From Roseospira marina (lineage in GTDB: Bacteria; Pseudomonadota; Alphaproteobacteria; Rhodospirillales; Rhodospirillaceae), in NCBI RefSeq assembly GCF_014197855.1, contig NZ_JACIGJ010000007.1, positions 62,001 through 126,000 on the forward strand: a stretch of DNA of 64,000 nt, read 5' to 3'. Every line of letters starts with the position of its first letter. The first letter of the stretch is position 1. Shown one piece after another: positions 20,094-29,653 of the stretch. The translations under genes were made by a program, and so were the position numbers. The notes under the pieces were generated by a model. The model searched no databases, was not told the origin of the DNA, and was given only the letters and a program-made list of their open reading frames with translations.

Positions 20094-21359
20094 GTGCACG
20101 ACGACAGCATACCCCGGCCGACGCCCTGGCTTACGGTGGTCGGTCTCGGCGAGGACGGCCTGGACGGGTTGGGACGGGCGGCCCGGCAGGCGGTGGAAAC
20201 AGCCCCCGTGGTGATGGGCGGCGCGCGGCATCTAGAGCTGCTGCCCGCCATCCCCGGCCAGGAACGGGAGCCCTGGCCGACGCCGTTCGCGGACGGTTAC
20301 GAGAGGGTTCTGGCCCGGCGCGGCACGCCGCTGTGTGTGCTGGCGAGCGGCGATCCCATGTTCTACGGCCTGGGCGCAACCCTGGCCCGGCGCGTGCCCG
20401 CCGCCGAGATGCAGGTGTTCCCGGCGCCGTCGAGCGTGTCCCTGGCCGCGGCCCGGCTCGGCTGGGGGCTGCACGAGGTCGCCACCCTGCCCCTGCACGG
20501 CCGCCCGCTGGCCACACTCCATCCCCTGCTGCACGAGGGCGCCCGGCTGCTGCTGCTGGGCGAGAACCGGGAGACGCCGGCCGAGGTGGCGGCCCTGTTG
20601 ACGGCACGCGGCTTCGGCGCCAGCACCGTCACCGTGCTGGAGCACCTGGGCGGCCCGCGCGAGCACCGTTTGGACGGCACCGCCGCTGGTTGGCCGCATC
20701 CGCCCGGCGCCGATCTGGCGGTGATCGCGGTCACCTGCGTCGCCGATCCCGACCACGACGGCGGCCTGACGCGGCTGGCGGGGCTGCCGGACGATGCCTT
20801 CGACCACGACGGCCAGATCACCAAGCGCGACCAGCGCGCCGTGACCCTGGCGCGGCTGGCGCCCCGGCCAGGTGAACTTCTGTGGGACGTGGGAGCCGGG
20901 TGCGGCTCCATCGGGATCGAGTGGATGCGCACCCATCCCACCGCCCGCGCCCTCGCCATCGAGACCCGCGACGACCGCCGGGCGCACATCGCCCGCAACC
21001 GCGATGCCCTCGGGGTCCCGGGCCTGACCATCGTGGCCGGCGCGGCGCCCGAGGCCCTGGCCGGGCTGGAGGCGCCCGACGCCGTGTTCATCGGCGGCGG
21101 CCTCACCGTGGCCGGCGTGTTCGACGCCGTCTGGTCCGCCCTCAAGCCCGGCGGCCGGCTGGTCGCCAACGCCGTCACCCTGGAAAGCGAGACCGCCCTG
21201 GCCGCCCTGCACGCCCGCCTGGGCGGCGATCTGACCCGGCTGTCGGTCGCCCAGGCCAAGCCGCTCGGCGGCTTCCACGGCTGGCGCACGGCCATGCCGG
21301 TCACGCTCTACTGTGTCACCAAGCCGGGCCTTGGCTCCGGCCCGGAGTCTGCGACATGA
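20094..21359 (+). CDS. cobL: Precorrin-6Y C5,15-methyltransferase (decarboxylating), CbiE-CbiT fusion
   Basis: 421 residues from GTG 20094 behind CGGAGGGAC. The first about 210 residues are the CbiE methyltransferase ([40 protein letters not shown]). The rest is CbiT ([18 protein letters not shown], then the SAM motif [13 protein letters not shown]). The fused enzyme methylates C5 and C15 and decarboxylates C12. It is co-transcribed with cobF (ATGA overlap) and divergent from cobHIJ. Confidence 0.93.
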   Translation: MHDDSIPRPTPWLTVVGLGEDGLDGLGRAARQAVETAPVVMGGARHLELLPAIPGQEREPWPTPFADGYERVLARRGTPLCVLASGDPMFYGLGATLARRVPAAEMQVFPAPSSVSLAAARLGWGLHEVATLPLHGRPLATLHPLLHEGARLLLLGENRETPAEVAALLTARGFGASTVTVLEHLGGPREHRLDGTAAGWPHPPGADLAVIAVTCVADPDHDGGLTRLAGLPDDAFDHDGQITKRDQRAVTLARLAPRPGELLWDVGAGCGSIGIEWMRTHPTARALAIETRDDRRAHIARNRDALGVPGLTIVAGAAPEALAGLEAPDAVFIGGGLTVAGVFDAVWSALKPGGRLVANAVTLESETALAALHARLGGDLTRLSVAQAKPLGGFHGWRTAMPVTLYCVTKPGLGSGPESAT

Positions 21360-22141
21360 AACACATTCTTCTCATCGGCATCGGCCCCGGCGATCCGGAC
21401 GCCCTCACCCTGGCCGCCATCAAGGGCATCCGCCGCACCGACGTGTTCTTCTTCCTGGAGAAGGAGGGCGACGGGAAGGACTCGCTGATCCGGTTCCGCC
21501 GGGAGATCCTGGCGGAGCACGCGGCCGACCGCGCCTATCGCGTCGCCGCCGGGGCCAGCCCGAAGCGGGACCGCGCCTCCGCCGACTATCAGGGCGCGGT
21601 CGAGGACTGGCGCCGCCGCCGCACCCAGGTGATCGCCGACCTGATCGACGGCAACATGGCGGACGGCGAGACCGGGGCCTTTCTGCTGTGGGGCGACCCG
21701 GCCCTGTACGACGGCACCATGCAGAACCTGCACGACCTGATCGCCGAGGGCCGCGACGACATCACGTTCGAGGTCATCCCCGGCATCACCTGCGTGCAGG
21801 CCCTGACGGCGAAGCACCGCATTCCGCTCAACCGCGTGGGCGAGGAAATCGTCATCACCACCGGCCGCCAGATCGAGACCGGCGACCCGGCCACGGTCAC
21901 CAACAGCATCGTGATGCTGGATTCGCGCGACGCCTACATGCGGCTGCGCGACCGGCCGGACATGGACATCTTTTGGGGCGGCGACGTGGGCAGCCCGGAC
22001 GAGGTGCTGATCGCCGGCCCGCTCGACGAAACCGCCGACCGCATTTCCGAAACCATCAAGGCCCAGCGCGCGCGCAAGGGCTGGATCATGGACACCTACG
22101 TCCTACGCCGCCGCCGCGCCCCGGACGCCAGCGGATCGTGA
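21356..22141 (+). CDS. cobF: Precorrin-6A synthase (deacetylating)
   Basis: 261 residues starting in an ATGA overlap with cobL. The N-terminal [19 protein letters not shown], the [14 protein letters not shown] segment, [11 protein letters not shown] and [20 protein letters not shown] are CobF features. CobF methylates C1 and removes the C20-derived acetyl, and is specific to the oxygen-dependent pathway. Its presence therefore shows the aerobic cobalamin route. The stop lies 1 bp from the convergent sugar dehydrogenase stop. Confidence 0.93.
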   Translation: MKHILLIGIGPGDPDALTLAAIKGIRRTDVFFFLEKEGDGKDSLIRFRREILAEHAADRAYRVAAGASPKRDRASADYQGAVEDWRRRRTQVIADLIDGNMADGETGAFLLWGDPALYDGTMQNLHDLIAEGRDDITFEVIPGITCVQALTAKHRIPLNRVGEEIVITTGRQIETGDPATVTNSIVMLDSRDAYMRLRDRPDMDIFWGGDVGSPDEVLIAGPLDETADRISETIKAQRARKGWIMDTYVLRRRRAPDASGS

Positions 22142-22142
22142 G

Positions 22143-23312
22143 TCACGACGTCGGCCCCAGCCGCACAAGCCGGCCGTTGCCGGCGTCCGTCAGCAGATAC
22201 AGCGCCCCGTCCGGGCCGGTCACCACGGCCCGGATGCGACCGAGTTCATCCGTGAGCAGCCGTTCCTCCGCCACCACGCGGTCGCCGTCCATCTCCAGGC
22301 GGGCCAGCAGGCGGAACTTCAGCGCGCCCACGAAGATGTCGCCGCGCCATTCGGGGAACGCCGCGCCGTCGTAGATGGTCATGCCCGACGGCGCGATCGA
22401 CGGATCCCAGTAGTACACGGGCTGTTGCAGGCCGGGCTTCGCGGTGCCCTCGCCCATCGGCGTGCCGTTGTAGTTCAGGCCGTAGGTGATGATCGGCCAG
22501 CCGTAGTTCGCCCCGCCCCGGGCGATGTTCAGTTCGTCGCCGCCCCGGGGGCCGTGCTCGTGGAACCAGACCACGCCGGTATCCGGATGCACATCCATGC
22601 CCTGGGCGTTGCGGGTGCCGAGCGCGTAGATTTCGGGCCGGACGTCGGCATGGCCCACGAACGGGTTGTCCTCCGGGATCGAGCCGTCCGGGTTCAGCCG
22701 CAACACCTTGCCGGCCAGATCGGTGAGGTCCTGGGCGCGGGGGCGCTCGCCGCGCTCCCCGGTGGTGACGTAGAGCTTGCCGTCGCCGCCGATCGCCAGC
22801 CGGGATCCGTAATGTCGGGACGTGTGCCCAACCGGGGTCGCGTCCACGATCACGGTCACATCCCGCAGGGCGTGGGCCTCGCGGTCGAACACCGCCCGCA
22901 CCACGCGGGTGTTGGCGCCGTCGCCGTCCGCCGGGTGCGACAGCGAGAGATAAATGTGGCCGGTCTCGGCGAAGTCCGGCGGCACCAGAACGTCCAACAG
23001 ACCGCCCTGCCCCACCGCGCGGACCGGCGGCACGCCATCAATCGGGCGCGGATCCAGCGTTCCGTCGGCCCATAGGCGCAGACGCCCCTCGCGCTCCGTG
23101 ATGAGCGCCGCGCCATCGGGCAGGAACGCCAAGGCCCAGGGGTGGGCGAGGCCGTCGGCCAGCACCTCGACCGTGAACGTCTGCTGCTCGGAGTCAACCG
23201 TGCGGGTCTCGGCCCCACTCGGCCCGGCGGCCAAACCAAGGGTCAGGAGGGCACAGGCAAGAGCCGTGCGGCGGCGGGGCGCGTGTCGGGGTGTCGGGAT
23301 CCGGTCCGGCAT
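22143..23312 (-). CDS. PQQ-dependent soluble aldose sugar dehydrogenase family protein
   Basis: 389 residues from ATG 23312 (GAGGAAAGGA upstream); the in-frame TTG at 23333 is less likely. An export signal (RRRTALACALLTLGLAAGPSGA) leads a six-bladed GSDH propeller: LAHPWALAFLPDG, HTSRHYGSRLAIGGDGKLYV, ALGTRNAQGMDVHPDTG, WFHEHGPRGGDELN and YYWDPSIAPSGMTIYDG. It matches the YliI/Asd periplasmic aldose dehydrogenases that need PQQ and Ca. No PQQ biosynthesis genes are nearby, and the substrate cannot be read from the sequence. Confidence 0.82.
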   Translation of the reverse strand: MPDRIPTPRHAPRRRTALACALLTLGLAAGPSGAETRTVDSEQQTFTVEVLADGLAHPWALAFLPDGAALITEREGRLRLWADGTLDPRPIDGVPPVRAVGQGGLLDVLVPPDFAETGHIYLSLSHPADGDGANTRVVRAVFDREAHALRDVTVIVDATPVGHTSRHYGSRLAIGGDGKLYVTTGERGERPRAQDLTDLAGKVLRLNPDGSIPEDNPFVGHADVRPEIYALGTRNAQGMDVHPDTGVVWFHEHGPRGGDELNIARGGANYGWPIITYGLNYNGTPMGEGTAKPGLQQPVYYWDPSIAPSGMTIYDGAAFPEWRGDIFVGALKFRLLARLEMDGDRVVAEERLLTDELGRIRAVVTGPDGALYLLTDAGNGRLVRLGPTS

Positions 23313-23409
23313 GGCGGGTCCTTTCCTCTCCAAGGCGGCCTTCCATGGGATGCGCTTCAGCGGGATATGGGGGGCGCCGGATGCCCGGGGAAGACCCGGC
23401 GCGCGCGCT

Positions 23410-24279
23410 CTACGCAGCCGAGCGAGTCTGGGCGCGGCGGGCGTAGGCCCGCGCCCCGGCGATCAGGGCCGCCGCCGACAGGTTCATGGTCAGGGCGTAC
23501 AGGATGGCCGGCACCACCATATCCGGGCGGCCGAGCAGGCTGGTGGCGATGAAGATCGCCAGCGCCGCGTTTTGCAGGCCCGTCTCCATGGCAATGGCGA
23601 CCGTATCCGCGAACGACAGCCGCAGCAGCCGCGCCGTCAGCAGACCCAACGCCATGGTGCCCAGATTCAGCGCCAGCACGACCGGGCCGAGATCGGCGGC
23701 ATGCGCCATCATGGTCTCGCGCTGGCCGACGAAGGCGCCGACTACGATCAGCGCGAACACACCCGTGGCGAGACCGCGCGCGGCCGGGCGGATGCGCTCT
23801 GTCAGGCGCGGGGCGACATGGTTGAGCAGCATGCCCAGGGCAATCGGCACGCCGGTCACGCCGAACACGCCGCCCAGGATCTGGCCCAGCGGCAGGCGGA
23901 TCGCCTCCGCCTCGCCCATCAGCAGGCCCTGGCTCAGGCCCAGGATCAGCGGCACGCTGACGATGCCGACGAGGCTGCTGATCGCGGTCATGGAGACCGA
24001 CAGCGCCGCGTTGCCTCCCGCCAGCACGGTCAGCAGGTTCGACGTGATGCCGCCCGGACAGGCCGCCAGCGCCATCAGGCCCAGCGCGAACACGGCCGGG
24101 CCGTCGTAGACCATCACCAGCGCCGCCCCCACCAGCGGCAGAAGGACAAGCTGATTGACCAGCCCCGCCCCCAGCGCCAGCGGCTGGCGGAACACGCGGG
24201 TGAAGTCCGCCACCCGCAGACCCAGCCCAATGGACAGCATGATGAACGCAAGGCCGAGCGGCAGCAGGATGGCGATCAT
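23410..24279 (-). CDS. Bile acid:sodium symporter family (BASS) transporter
   Basis: 289 residues with about nine or ten hydrophobic helices. ALAACPGGITSNLLTVLAGGNAALSVSMT and AIAMETGLQNAALAIFIA match the two crossed-helix motifs of the BASS family. Bacterial members usually move organic anions such as pantoate, pyruvate or keto acids with Na+, so bile acids are not implied. It lies between the sugar dehydrogenase and the macrodomain gene, all on the minus strand, without overlaps. The substrate is unknown. Confidence 0.85.
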   Translation of the reverse strand: MIAILLPLGLAFIMLSIGLGLRVADFTRVFRQPLALGAGLVNQLVLLPLVGAALVMVYDGPAVFALGLMALAACPGGITSNLLTVLAGGNAALSVSMTAISSLVGIVSVPLILGLSQGLLMGEAEAIRLPLGQILGGVFGVTGVPIALGMLLNHVAPRLTERIRPAARGLATGVFALIVVGAFVGQRETMMAHAADLGPVVLALNLGTMALGLLTARLLRLSFADTVAIAMETGLQNAALAIFIATSLLGRPDMVVPAILYALTMNLSAAALIAGARAYARRAQTRSAA

Positions 24280-24358
24280 GGGGGAAGCGGGTCACACGCG
24301 GAAAACGGAGGGAGGACGGAACGGCGGGATCAGCACGTTGGGCGTCAACGATGGGACG

Positions 24359-24895
24359 TCAGAGCTTGCGCAGGGCGTCCATGGCGGCCTGATGGAGCTG
24401 GGCCTGTTCCGGCGAGAAGCAGACGAAGCGCACCAGCTCGATCCGGTCGTCCATCTCCAGGGCGCGCGCCACGGACAGGACGGCGACGCGCGCGGCCCGG
24501 TCCTGCGGGAAGCCATACGCCCCGGTGGAGATCGCCGGAAAGGAGACCGACCGCGCGCCAGCCTCGGCGGCGGCGAGCAGAGCGTTGACATAGGCGGCGC
24601 CGAGCAGGCGGTCGGCGTCCTCCGGCGACAGGGCGTCATAGATCGGCCCGACCGTGTGCACGACCCAGCGCGCCGCCAACTCGAAGCCGCCGGTCACCTT
24701 GGCCTGCCCCGGCAGACACCCGTCCAGCTCCCGGCAGGCCTCCAGCAGGCCCGGCCCGGCGGCGCGGTGAATGGCGCCGTCGACACCACCACCCCCCAGC
24801 AGGGTTTCATTCGCGGCATTCACGATGGCGTCGGTGGTCTCGGCCGTGATATCGCCCTCGACAACCTCCATCCGGCTGAGCCCGGCTGTGTTCAT
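24359..24895 (-). CDS. Macrodomain protein, probable O-acetyl-ADP-ribose deacetylase
   Basis: 178 residues forming one macrodomain. GDITAETTDAIVNAANETLLGGGGVDGAIH (read in two parts) covers the ADP-ribose site with the catalytic Asn/Asp region. VVHTVGPIYDA and ISTGAYGFP complete the pocket. It resembles YmdB/MacroD-type hydrolases that remove ADP-ribose or deacetylate O-acetyl-ADP-ribose. It is divergent from ftsK, with 250 bp between. Confidence 0.9.
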   Translation of the reverse strand: MNTAGLSRMEVVEGDITAETTDAIVNAANETLLGGGGVDGAIHRAAGPGLLEACRELDGCLPGQAKVTGGFELAARWVVHTVGPIYDALSPEDADRLLGAAYVNALLAAAEAGARSVSFPAISTGAYGFPQDRAARVAVLSVARALEMDDRIELVRFVCFSPEQAQLHQAAMDALRKL

Positions 24896-25145
24896 GCGGT
24901 CCTCCCCCTGGGTCCGGTGTGGCCCGAATGGCGCGGGCTCTGCTTATCAGCACCATAACGAGGCTGACCGCCGGGTCAAACGGAAGCGGGGTGGTTTGGC
25001 CGGGAAATCCCCCCTTGCCCGGAACGGACAACCCGGGTATCCTTCAGAGATAGATGGAACGCCATCCCATAACATCCTGAACAATAAAACTTTTTTTCGT
25101 CCTGTTCGTAAGGCCGGGATTCCCCTGCCCAAGAGGAATGCGGTG

Positions 25146-27557
25146 ATGAGCCGAAGCGCTGCCGGCGTCCAGCGGATGCCCTTTCTGCCACCCGCCGCCG
25201 CCGTGGGACTGGCGCGTCTGACGCGACGCGCCGCGGGGTTGGCCGTCCTGGCGCTAACCTCGGTGATCCTGGCGGCCCTGCTGACCTACGAGGCCGCCGA
25301 TCCCTCCTGGAACGTCGCCAGCGCCGCGACGCCCCGCAACATGATGGGTGTGCCCGGCGCGCTGCTGGCGGACGCCGTCGTGCAATGGCTGGGCCTGGTG
25401 ACCGTCCTGCCCGTCCTGGGGCTTGGGGTCCTGAGCCTGCGCCTGATGAGCGGGGAGCCCTTGCGCCCCCGCTCCCGGCCGCCGCTGGCCCTGCTGGCGG
25501 CCCTGCCGCTTTTGGCCCTCGCCCTGGCGACCCTGGCGCCCGGCAGCGCGTGGCCCAGCTACGCTGGCGCCGGGGGGGTCACCGGCACCGTTCTGCACAC
25601 CTGGACGCTCCATCTTCTGGCCATGGTCGCGCCACGCGGCGCCTGGGACCTCGTGCCGGGCGCGGTGGCCGCCGGGCTGGCGGGCTGGCTGTGTGTCATC
25701 GCCCTGGGCCTGCGCTGGCGGCATGTGGCGACGGTACGCACCGGCGTGTCCGGAGCGGCAACCCGAATCCAGACCATCGGGCGATCGGGCGCCGGCTGGC
25801 TCGCCCACCTCCGCGCCGCGGTGCCGACGGGGGAACGGCGGGAGCCGGTTTTGGGCGGCGCCGCACCCGAGGACCCGCATAACGACAGCGACGCCGTCCC
25901 CGCGCCGGAGGCCAAGGCGCCCACGCCCCGTGCGACCCGACGCGCGGTGGTGGAGGCCCCGGCCAAACCGCCGGCCGCCCGCGCCGCGCGCGAAACCCTG
26001 CGCGCCCGGCAGGGCACCCTGTTCGTGGGCGGCGAGGAGTCGGGCGAGGACGGCCCGGCCGTGCTGCCGCCGCTCGACCTGCTCAACCCGCCGCGCACCA
26101 CCGACCAGCAGCGCCGCATCAACGAGGAAGCCCTGGCCAACAACGCCCGCCTGCTGGAGGGCGTGCTCGGCGACTTCGGCATCAAGGGCGAGATCGTGCG
26201 TGTGCGCCCCGGGCCGGTCGTGACCCTGTACGAGCTGGAACCGGCGCGCGGCATCAAGACCGCCCGCATCATCGGGCTGGCCGACGATATCGCGCGGGCG
26301 ATGAGCGCCGTCTCGGTCCGAATCGCCGTCATCCCGGGCAAGAGCGTCATCGGCATCGAACTGCCGAACGCCCGCCGCCAGGGCGTGAACCTGCGCGAGA
26401 TGCTGGCCAGCGAAGAGTTCGCCGGCGGCGACCTGACCTTGACCCTCGCGCTGGGCCGCGACATCGGCGGCGGGCCGGTGCACGTGGACTTGTCGCGCAT
26501 GCCGCACCTGCTGATCGCCGGCACGACCGGGTCCGGCAAGTCGGTGGCGGTCAACGCCATGATCCTGTCGCTGCTCTACCGCCTGCCGCCCGACCGCTGC
26601 CGCCTGATCCTGATCGACCCCAAGATGCTGGAGCTGTCGGCCTACGACGACATCCCGCACCTGCTGACCCCGGTGGTGACCGACCCGGGCAAGGCGGTGG
26701 TGGCGCTGAAGTGGGCGGTCAAGGAGATGGAGAACCGCTACCGCGCCATGAGCCAGCTCGGCGTGCGCAACATTCGCGGCTTCAATCAAAAGGTCGAGAA
26801 GGCGCTGGCCGACGGCGGCCCCGTCTCCCGCACCGTGCAGACCGGGTTCGACCCGGACACCGGGGAGCCGGTGTACGAACAGCAGGAGATGGACCTCAGC
26901 CCGCTGCCGCACATCGTGATCGTCGTGGACGAGATGGCCGACCTGATGCTGGTCGCCGGCAAGGAGGTCGAGGCCGCCATCCAGCGCCTCGCCCAGATGG
27001 CGCGCGCGGCCGGCATCCACCTCATCATGGCCACCCAGCGGCCGTCCGTGGACGTCATCACCGGCACCATCAAGGCCAACTTCCCGACCCGCGTCAGCTT
27101 CCAGGTCACCAGCAAGATCGACAGCCGCACCGTGCTGGGCGAACAGGGGGCGGAACAGCTTCTGGGGCAGGGCGATATGCTCTACATGGCGGCCGGTGGG
27201 CGCATCACCCGCGTGCACGGGCCGTTCGTCTCCGACGAGGAGGTGGAGCGCGTCTGCGATCACCTGCGCGGCCTTGCGGCGCCCACCTATGTCGAATCGG
27301 TCACCGTGGACGAGGACGAGGACGCCGAGGACACCGCCGGCTCCAGCGTCGCCGCGAGCGAGCCGCTGTTCGACCGCGCCGTCGATCTGGTGGCGCGCGA
27401 GCGCAAGGCCTCGACCAGCTTTGTCCAGCGCCACCTTCAGATCGGCTACAACCGCGCCGCCCGCATCATCGAGCGCATGGAGAAGGAAGGCATGGTCAGC
27501 CGCGCCAACGCGGTCGGCAAGCGCGAGGTTCTGTTGCCGCCGCAGCAGGCGGCCTGA
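25146..27557 (+). CDS. ftsK: DNA translocase FtsK
   Basis: 803 residues from ATG 25146 (MSRSAAGVQRM; GAGG 9 nt upstream). Four N-terminal membrane helices lie in about 30-200, followed by a Pro/Ala-rich linker (about 235-300) and the motor domain with Walker A GTTGSGKS at 459-466 and Walker B IVIVVDEMADLMLV. The C-terminal gamma winged helix (about 735-800, ASTSFVQRHLQIGYNRAARIIE) binds KOPS sites. It pumps DNA at the septum for dimer resolution. An A/T-rich stretch at 25070-25095 upstream may hold its promoter. Confidence 0.96.
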   Translation: MSRSAAGVQRMPFLPPAAAVGLARLTRRAAGLAVLALTSVILAALLTYEAADPSWNVASAATPRNMMGVPGALLADAVVQWLGLVTVLPVLGLGVLSLRLMSGEPLRPRSRPPLALLAALPLLALALATLAPGSAWPSYAGAGGVTGTVLHTWTLHLLAMVAPRGAWDLVPGAVAAGLAGWLCVIALGLRWRHVATVRTGVSGAATRIQTIGRSGAGWLAHLRAAVPTGERREPVLGGAAPEDPHNDSDAVPAPEAKAPTPRATRRAVVEAPAKPPAARAARETLRARQGTLFVGGEESGEDGPAVLPPLDLLNPPRTTDQQRRINEEALANNARLLEGVLGDFGIKGEIVRVRPGPVVTLYELEPARGIKTARIIGLADDIARAMSAVSVRIAVIPGKSVIGIELPNARRQGVNLREMLASEEFAGGDLTLTLALGRDIGGGPVHVDLSRMPHLLIAGTTGSGKSVAVNAMILSLLYRLPPDRCRLILIDPKMLELSAYDDIPHLLTPVVTDPGKAVVALKWAVKEMENRYRAMSQLGVRNIRGFNQKVEKALADGGPVSRTVQTGFDPDTGEPVYEQQEMDLSPLPHIVIVVDEMADLMLVAGKEVEAAIQRLAQMARAAGIHLIMATQRPSVDVITGTIKANFPTRVSFQVTSKIDSRTVLGEQGAEQLLGQGDMLYMAAGGRITRVHGPFVSDEEVERVCDHLRGLAAPTYVESVTVDEDEDAEDTAGSSVAASEPLFDRAVDLVARERKASTSFVQRHLQIGYNRAARIIERMEKEGMVSRANAVGKREVLLPPQQAA

Positions 27558-27631
27558 GAGGGCAGCCGCGCGGCACTCCGGGTTGGTCCCGCCCGGTGGG
27601 GGGTCGAGCGAGACCCTTGCGGGACAGACTG

Positions 27632-27676
27632 AGCCGCCGGTCCTGGGTTTGCCTCCGGGGACCGGCGGCTTTTTTT
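27632..27676 (+). terminator. Rho-independent terminator of ftsK
   Basis: A perfect 12-bp stem AGCCGCCGGTCC / GGACCGGCGGCT with a 15-nt loop is followed by a run of seven T residues ending at 27676. Confidence 0.93.
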
Positions 27677-27681
27677 CGCGT

Positions 27682-27864
27682 TCAGACCAACGCGATCACG
27701 CCACCATCCGCGTAATGAGCCGCCCGCAGATGCCCGCGCCGGACAGATAATCGGTCCGGGGCGCGGCCCTCGGCCTTCAGGCCGTCCAGGGTGGCATCGT
27801 AGCCCGCGGCGTCGTACACGCCGTCGTTGACCGTAAAGGGGATCGGCCCGCCCGCGCGGGTCAC
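27682..27864 (-). CDS. Possible small protein downstream of menA
   Basis: A 60-codon ORF from GTG 27864, directly preceded by GGGACGAG, to a stop at 27682, just beyond the ftsK terminator. It encodes PIPFTVNDGVYDAAGYDATL and ends YADGGVIALV. It is not a shadow of another gene, and the sequence looks like a folded protein rather than GC-rich noise. No family is recognised. It lies 83 bp after the menA stop on the same strand. The very close Shine-Dalgarno spacing weakens the call. Confidence 0.35.
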   Translation of the reverse strand: MTRAGGPIPFTVNDGVYDAAGYDATLDGLKAEGRAPDRLSVRRGHLRAAHYADGGVIALV

Positions 27865-27947
27865 CTCGTCCCGCCCGGGACGCCCCCAAAACCCGACCCC
27901 GGATGAGGGGTGCCGCGGCAAGCCCCTCACCGCACATTCACAGAGAG

Positions 27948-28874
27948 CTACAGCAGCACCAGACCAATGGCCGTCGTCAGGGCCATCGCAGCCTGCACCC
28001 CGCCGGTGCGCGCCAGCACCGCGTTGAAATCGCCCGGAGCCCCCGCCGTGGCGAAGGCCCGCCAGGCCCGCCACGCCAGCGGCGCCGTCACCAGGCCAAG
28101 GGCCGCCCCGCGCAACGTGGGATCCACCAGCGCCAGGGTGAGCAGACCGGCCAACGCCCCCATCATCAACACGCCGTACACCCACACCGCGCGCGACGGC
28201 CCCAGCCGGATCGCCAGGGTGCGCCGGCCGGCGCGTGTGTCGGGGCCGATATCGCGGGTGTTGTTGACCAGCAGGACGGCCGCCGCCAGCAGACCGACGA
28301 TCAGCCCCAGGCCCACGGCCGGCGGCCCCACCGTGCCGGTGTGCAGATAGGTGACCCCGCCGACCGCCGCGACGCCGAAGAACGCGATCACGGCCAACTC
28401 CCCCCAGGGTCCGCGCGAGATCGGCCACGGCCCGGCGGAATAGGCATAACCGGCCAAAACCGACAGGACCCCGATCGTCAGAATGGGCCAGCCACCCTGC
28501 CAGACCAGCCAGACGCCCAGCAGCACGGCCAGGGCGAACGCCGCGTGCGCCGCCATCAGCACCTGCGTCGGACTCATCCAGCCGCGCGCGGTCACCCGGG
28601 GCGGCCCGACGCGGTCCTCGCCGTCGGTGTGGTTCAGGGTATCGGCCGCGTCATTGTGCAGGTTGGTCCCGACCTGGATGGCCAAGGCCGACAGCGCGGC
28701 CGCCGCCGTAACCCCGGGGCGCGCGGCGCCGCTTTCCGCCCAGCCGAGGGCGGCGCCGGCAATCACCGGCGACAGCGACAAGGGCAGGGTGCGGGGTCGG
28801 ATCGCATGCCACGCGATGACCGGCCACGAGGGGCGGGGCTCGGGCGAGCGAGCGTTGTTCATGGACACCGTCAT
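27948..28874 (-). CDS. menA: 1,4-dihydroxy-2-naphthoate prenyltransferase-like (MenA)
   Basis: 308 residues from ATG 28874, overlapping the ubiE stop by ATGA. It is a UbiA-superfamily integral membrane enzyme with about eight helices. NLHNDAADTLNHTDGEDRVG is the first Asp-rich motif as found in MenA (with GPPRVTARG after it), and NNTRDIGPDTRAGRRTLAIR is the second. It attaches the polyprenyl tail in menaquinone synthesis. With the adjacent methyltransferase it argues that the cell makes menaquinone. Ring-forming men or futalosine genes are not in the window. Confidence 0.88.
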   Translation of the reverse strand: MTVSMNNARSPEPRPSWPVIAWHAIRPRTLPLSLSPVIAGAALGWAESGAARPGVTAAAALSALAIQVGTNLHNDAADTLNHTDGEDRVGPPRVTARGWMSPTQVLMAAHAAFALAVLLGVWLVWQGGWPILTIGVLSVLAGYAYSAGPWPISRGPWGELAVIAFFGVAAVGGVTYLHTGTVGPPAVGLGLIVGLLAAAVLLVNNTRDIGPDTRAGRRTLAIRLGPSRAVWVYGVLMMGALAGLLTLALVDPTLRGAALGLVTAPLAWRAWRAFATAGAPGDFNAVLARTGGVQAAMALTTAIGLVLL

Positions 28875-29653
28875 GGGGCGGCCCGCCGGCCGTCGTGGAT
28901 CGCGGCGATGCCCAGCGACACGGGCCGCACCGTCACGTTCGTCAGACCAGCCTGCTCCAGCCAGCCGGTGACGGTCGCCCGGTCCGGGAACGCCCGGATC
29001 GAATCCACAAGGTATTGATAGGCCTCCGGCCGGCCGGCCACGGCCGCGCCGACGCGCGGGATGGTGAGCCGGGAATAGGCGCCGTAGAGGCCCCGGATCG
29101 GCCGCCAGGGTTGCGAAAACTCCAGGCACAGGAAGCGACCGCCGGGCACCAGCACGCGCGCGACCTCGGCCAGCGCGCCTTGCCGGTCGCGCATGTTGCG
29201 CAGCCCGAAGCTGACGGTGACCAGATCGAACGTGCGATCCGCGAAGGGCAGCGCCTCGCCCATGCCGGCCACCCAGCGTAGGGGCGGCCCCGCCGCGTGC
29301 CCGCCCGTCGTGCGGGCCCGGCCGCGCGCCATCATGCCCTCCGACGGGTCACACACCACCACGGACCAGCCGTTGCGGGCCAGACGGTCCGCCACATCGC
29401 CGGTTCCGCCGGCCAGATCGAGCGCAAGGCCCTGTCCCGTCGGCCGGCCCGCCCGAGCGCGCAGAAGGGCCTTCCAGCCGCGATGGACGCCGCCGCTCAT
29501 CATGTCGTTCATCAGGTCATAGCGGGGCGCGATGGCGTTGAACATGGCCCGGATGCGGGCCGGGTCCTGCGGGTGGGCGCTCCCGTCCGGCGGCCCATCC
29601 GGAGGCCCCTCCGAAACCGGCGCGGCGGTCGAAGCGGCGGTCGAATCGGTCAT
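28871..29653 (-). CDS. ubiE: Demethylmenaquinone/ubiquinone C-methyltransferase (UbiE/MenG)
   Basis: 260 residues. A Pro/Gly/Asp-rich N-terminus precedes the UbiE signature (MFNAIAPRYDLMNDMMSGG), the SAM motif DLAGGTGDVADRL, and DLVTVSFGLRNMRDR with ARVLVPGGRFLCLEFSQP. It methylates the quinone ring at the end of menaquinone synthesis. The placement with menA favours a MenG role, though ubiquinone activity cannot be excluded. It overlaps both neighbours by 4 bp. Confidence 0.88.
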   Translation of the reverse strand: MTDSTAASTAAPVSEGPPDGPPDGSAHPQDPARIRAMFNAIAPRYDLMNDMMSGGVHRGWKALLRARAGRPTGQGLALDLAGGTGDVADRLARNGWSVVVCDPSEGMMARGRARTTGGHAAGPPLRWVAGMGEALPFADRTFDLVTVSFGLRNMRDRQGALAEVARVLVPGGRFLCLEFSQPWRPIRGLYGAYSRLTIPRVGAAVAGRPEAYQYLVDSIRAFPDRATVTGWLEQAGLTNVTVRPVSLGIAAIHDGRRAAP

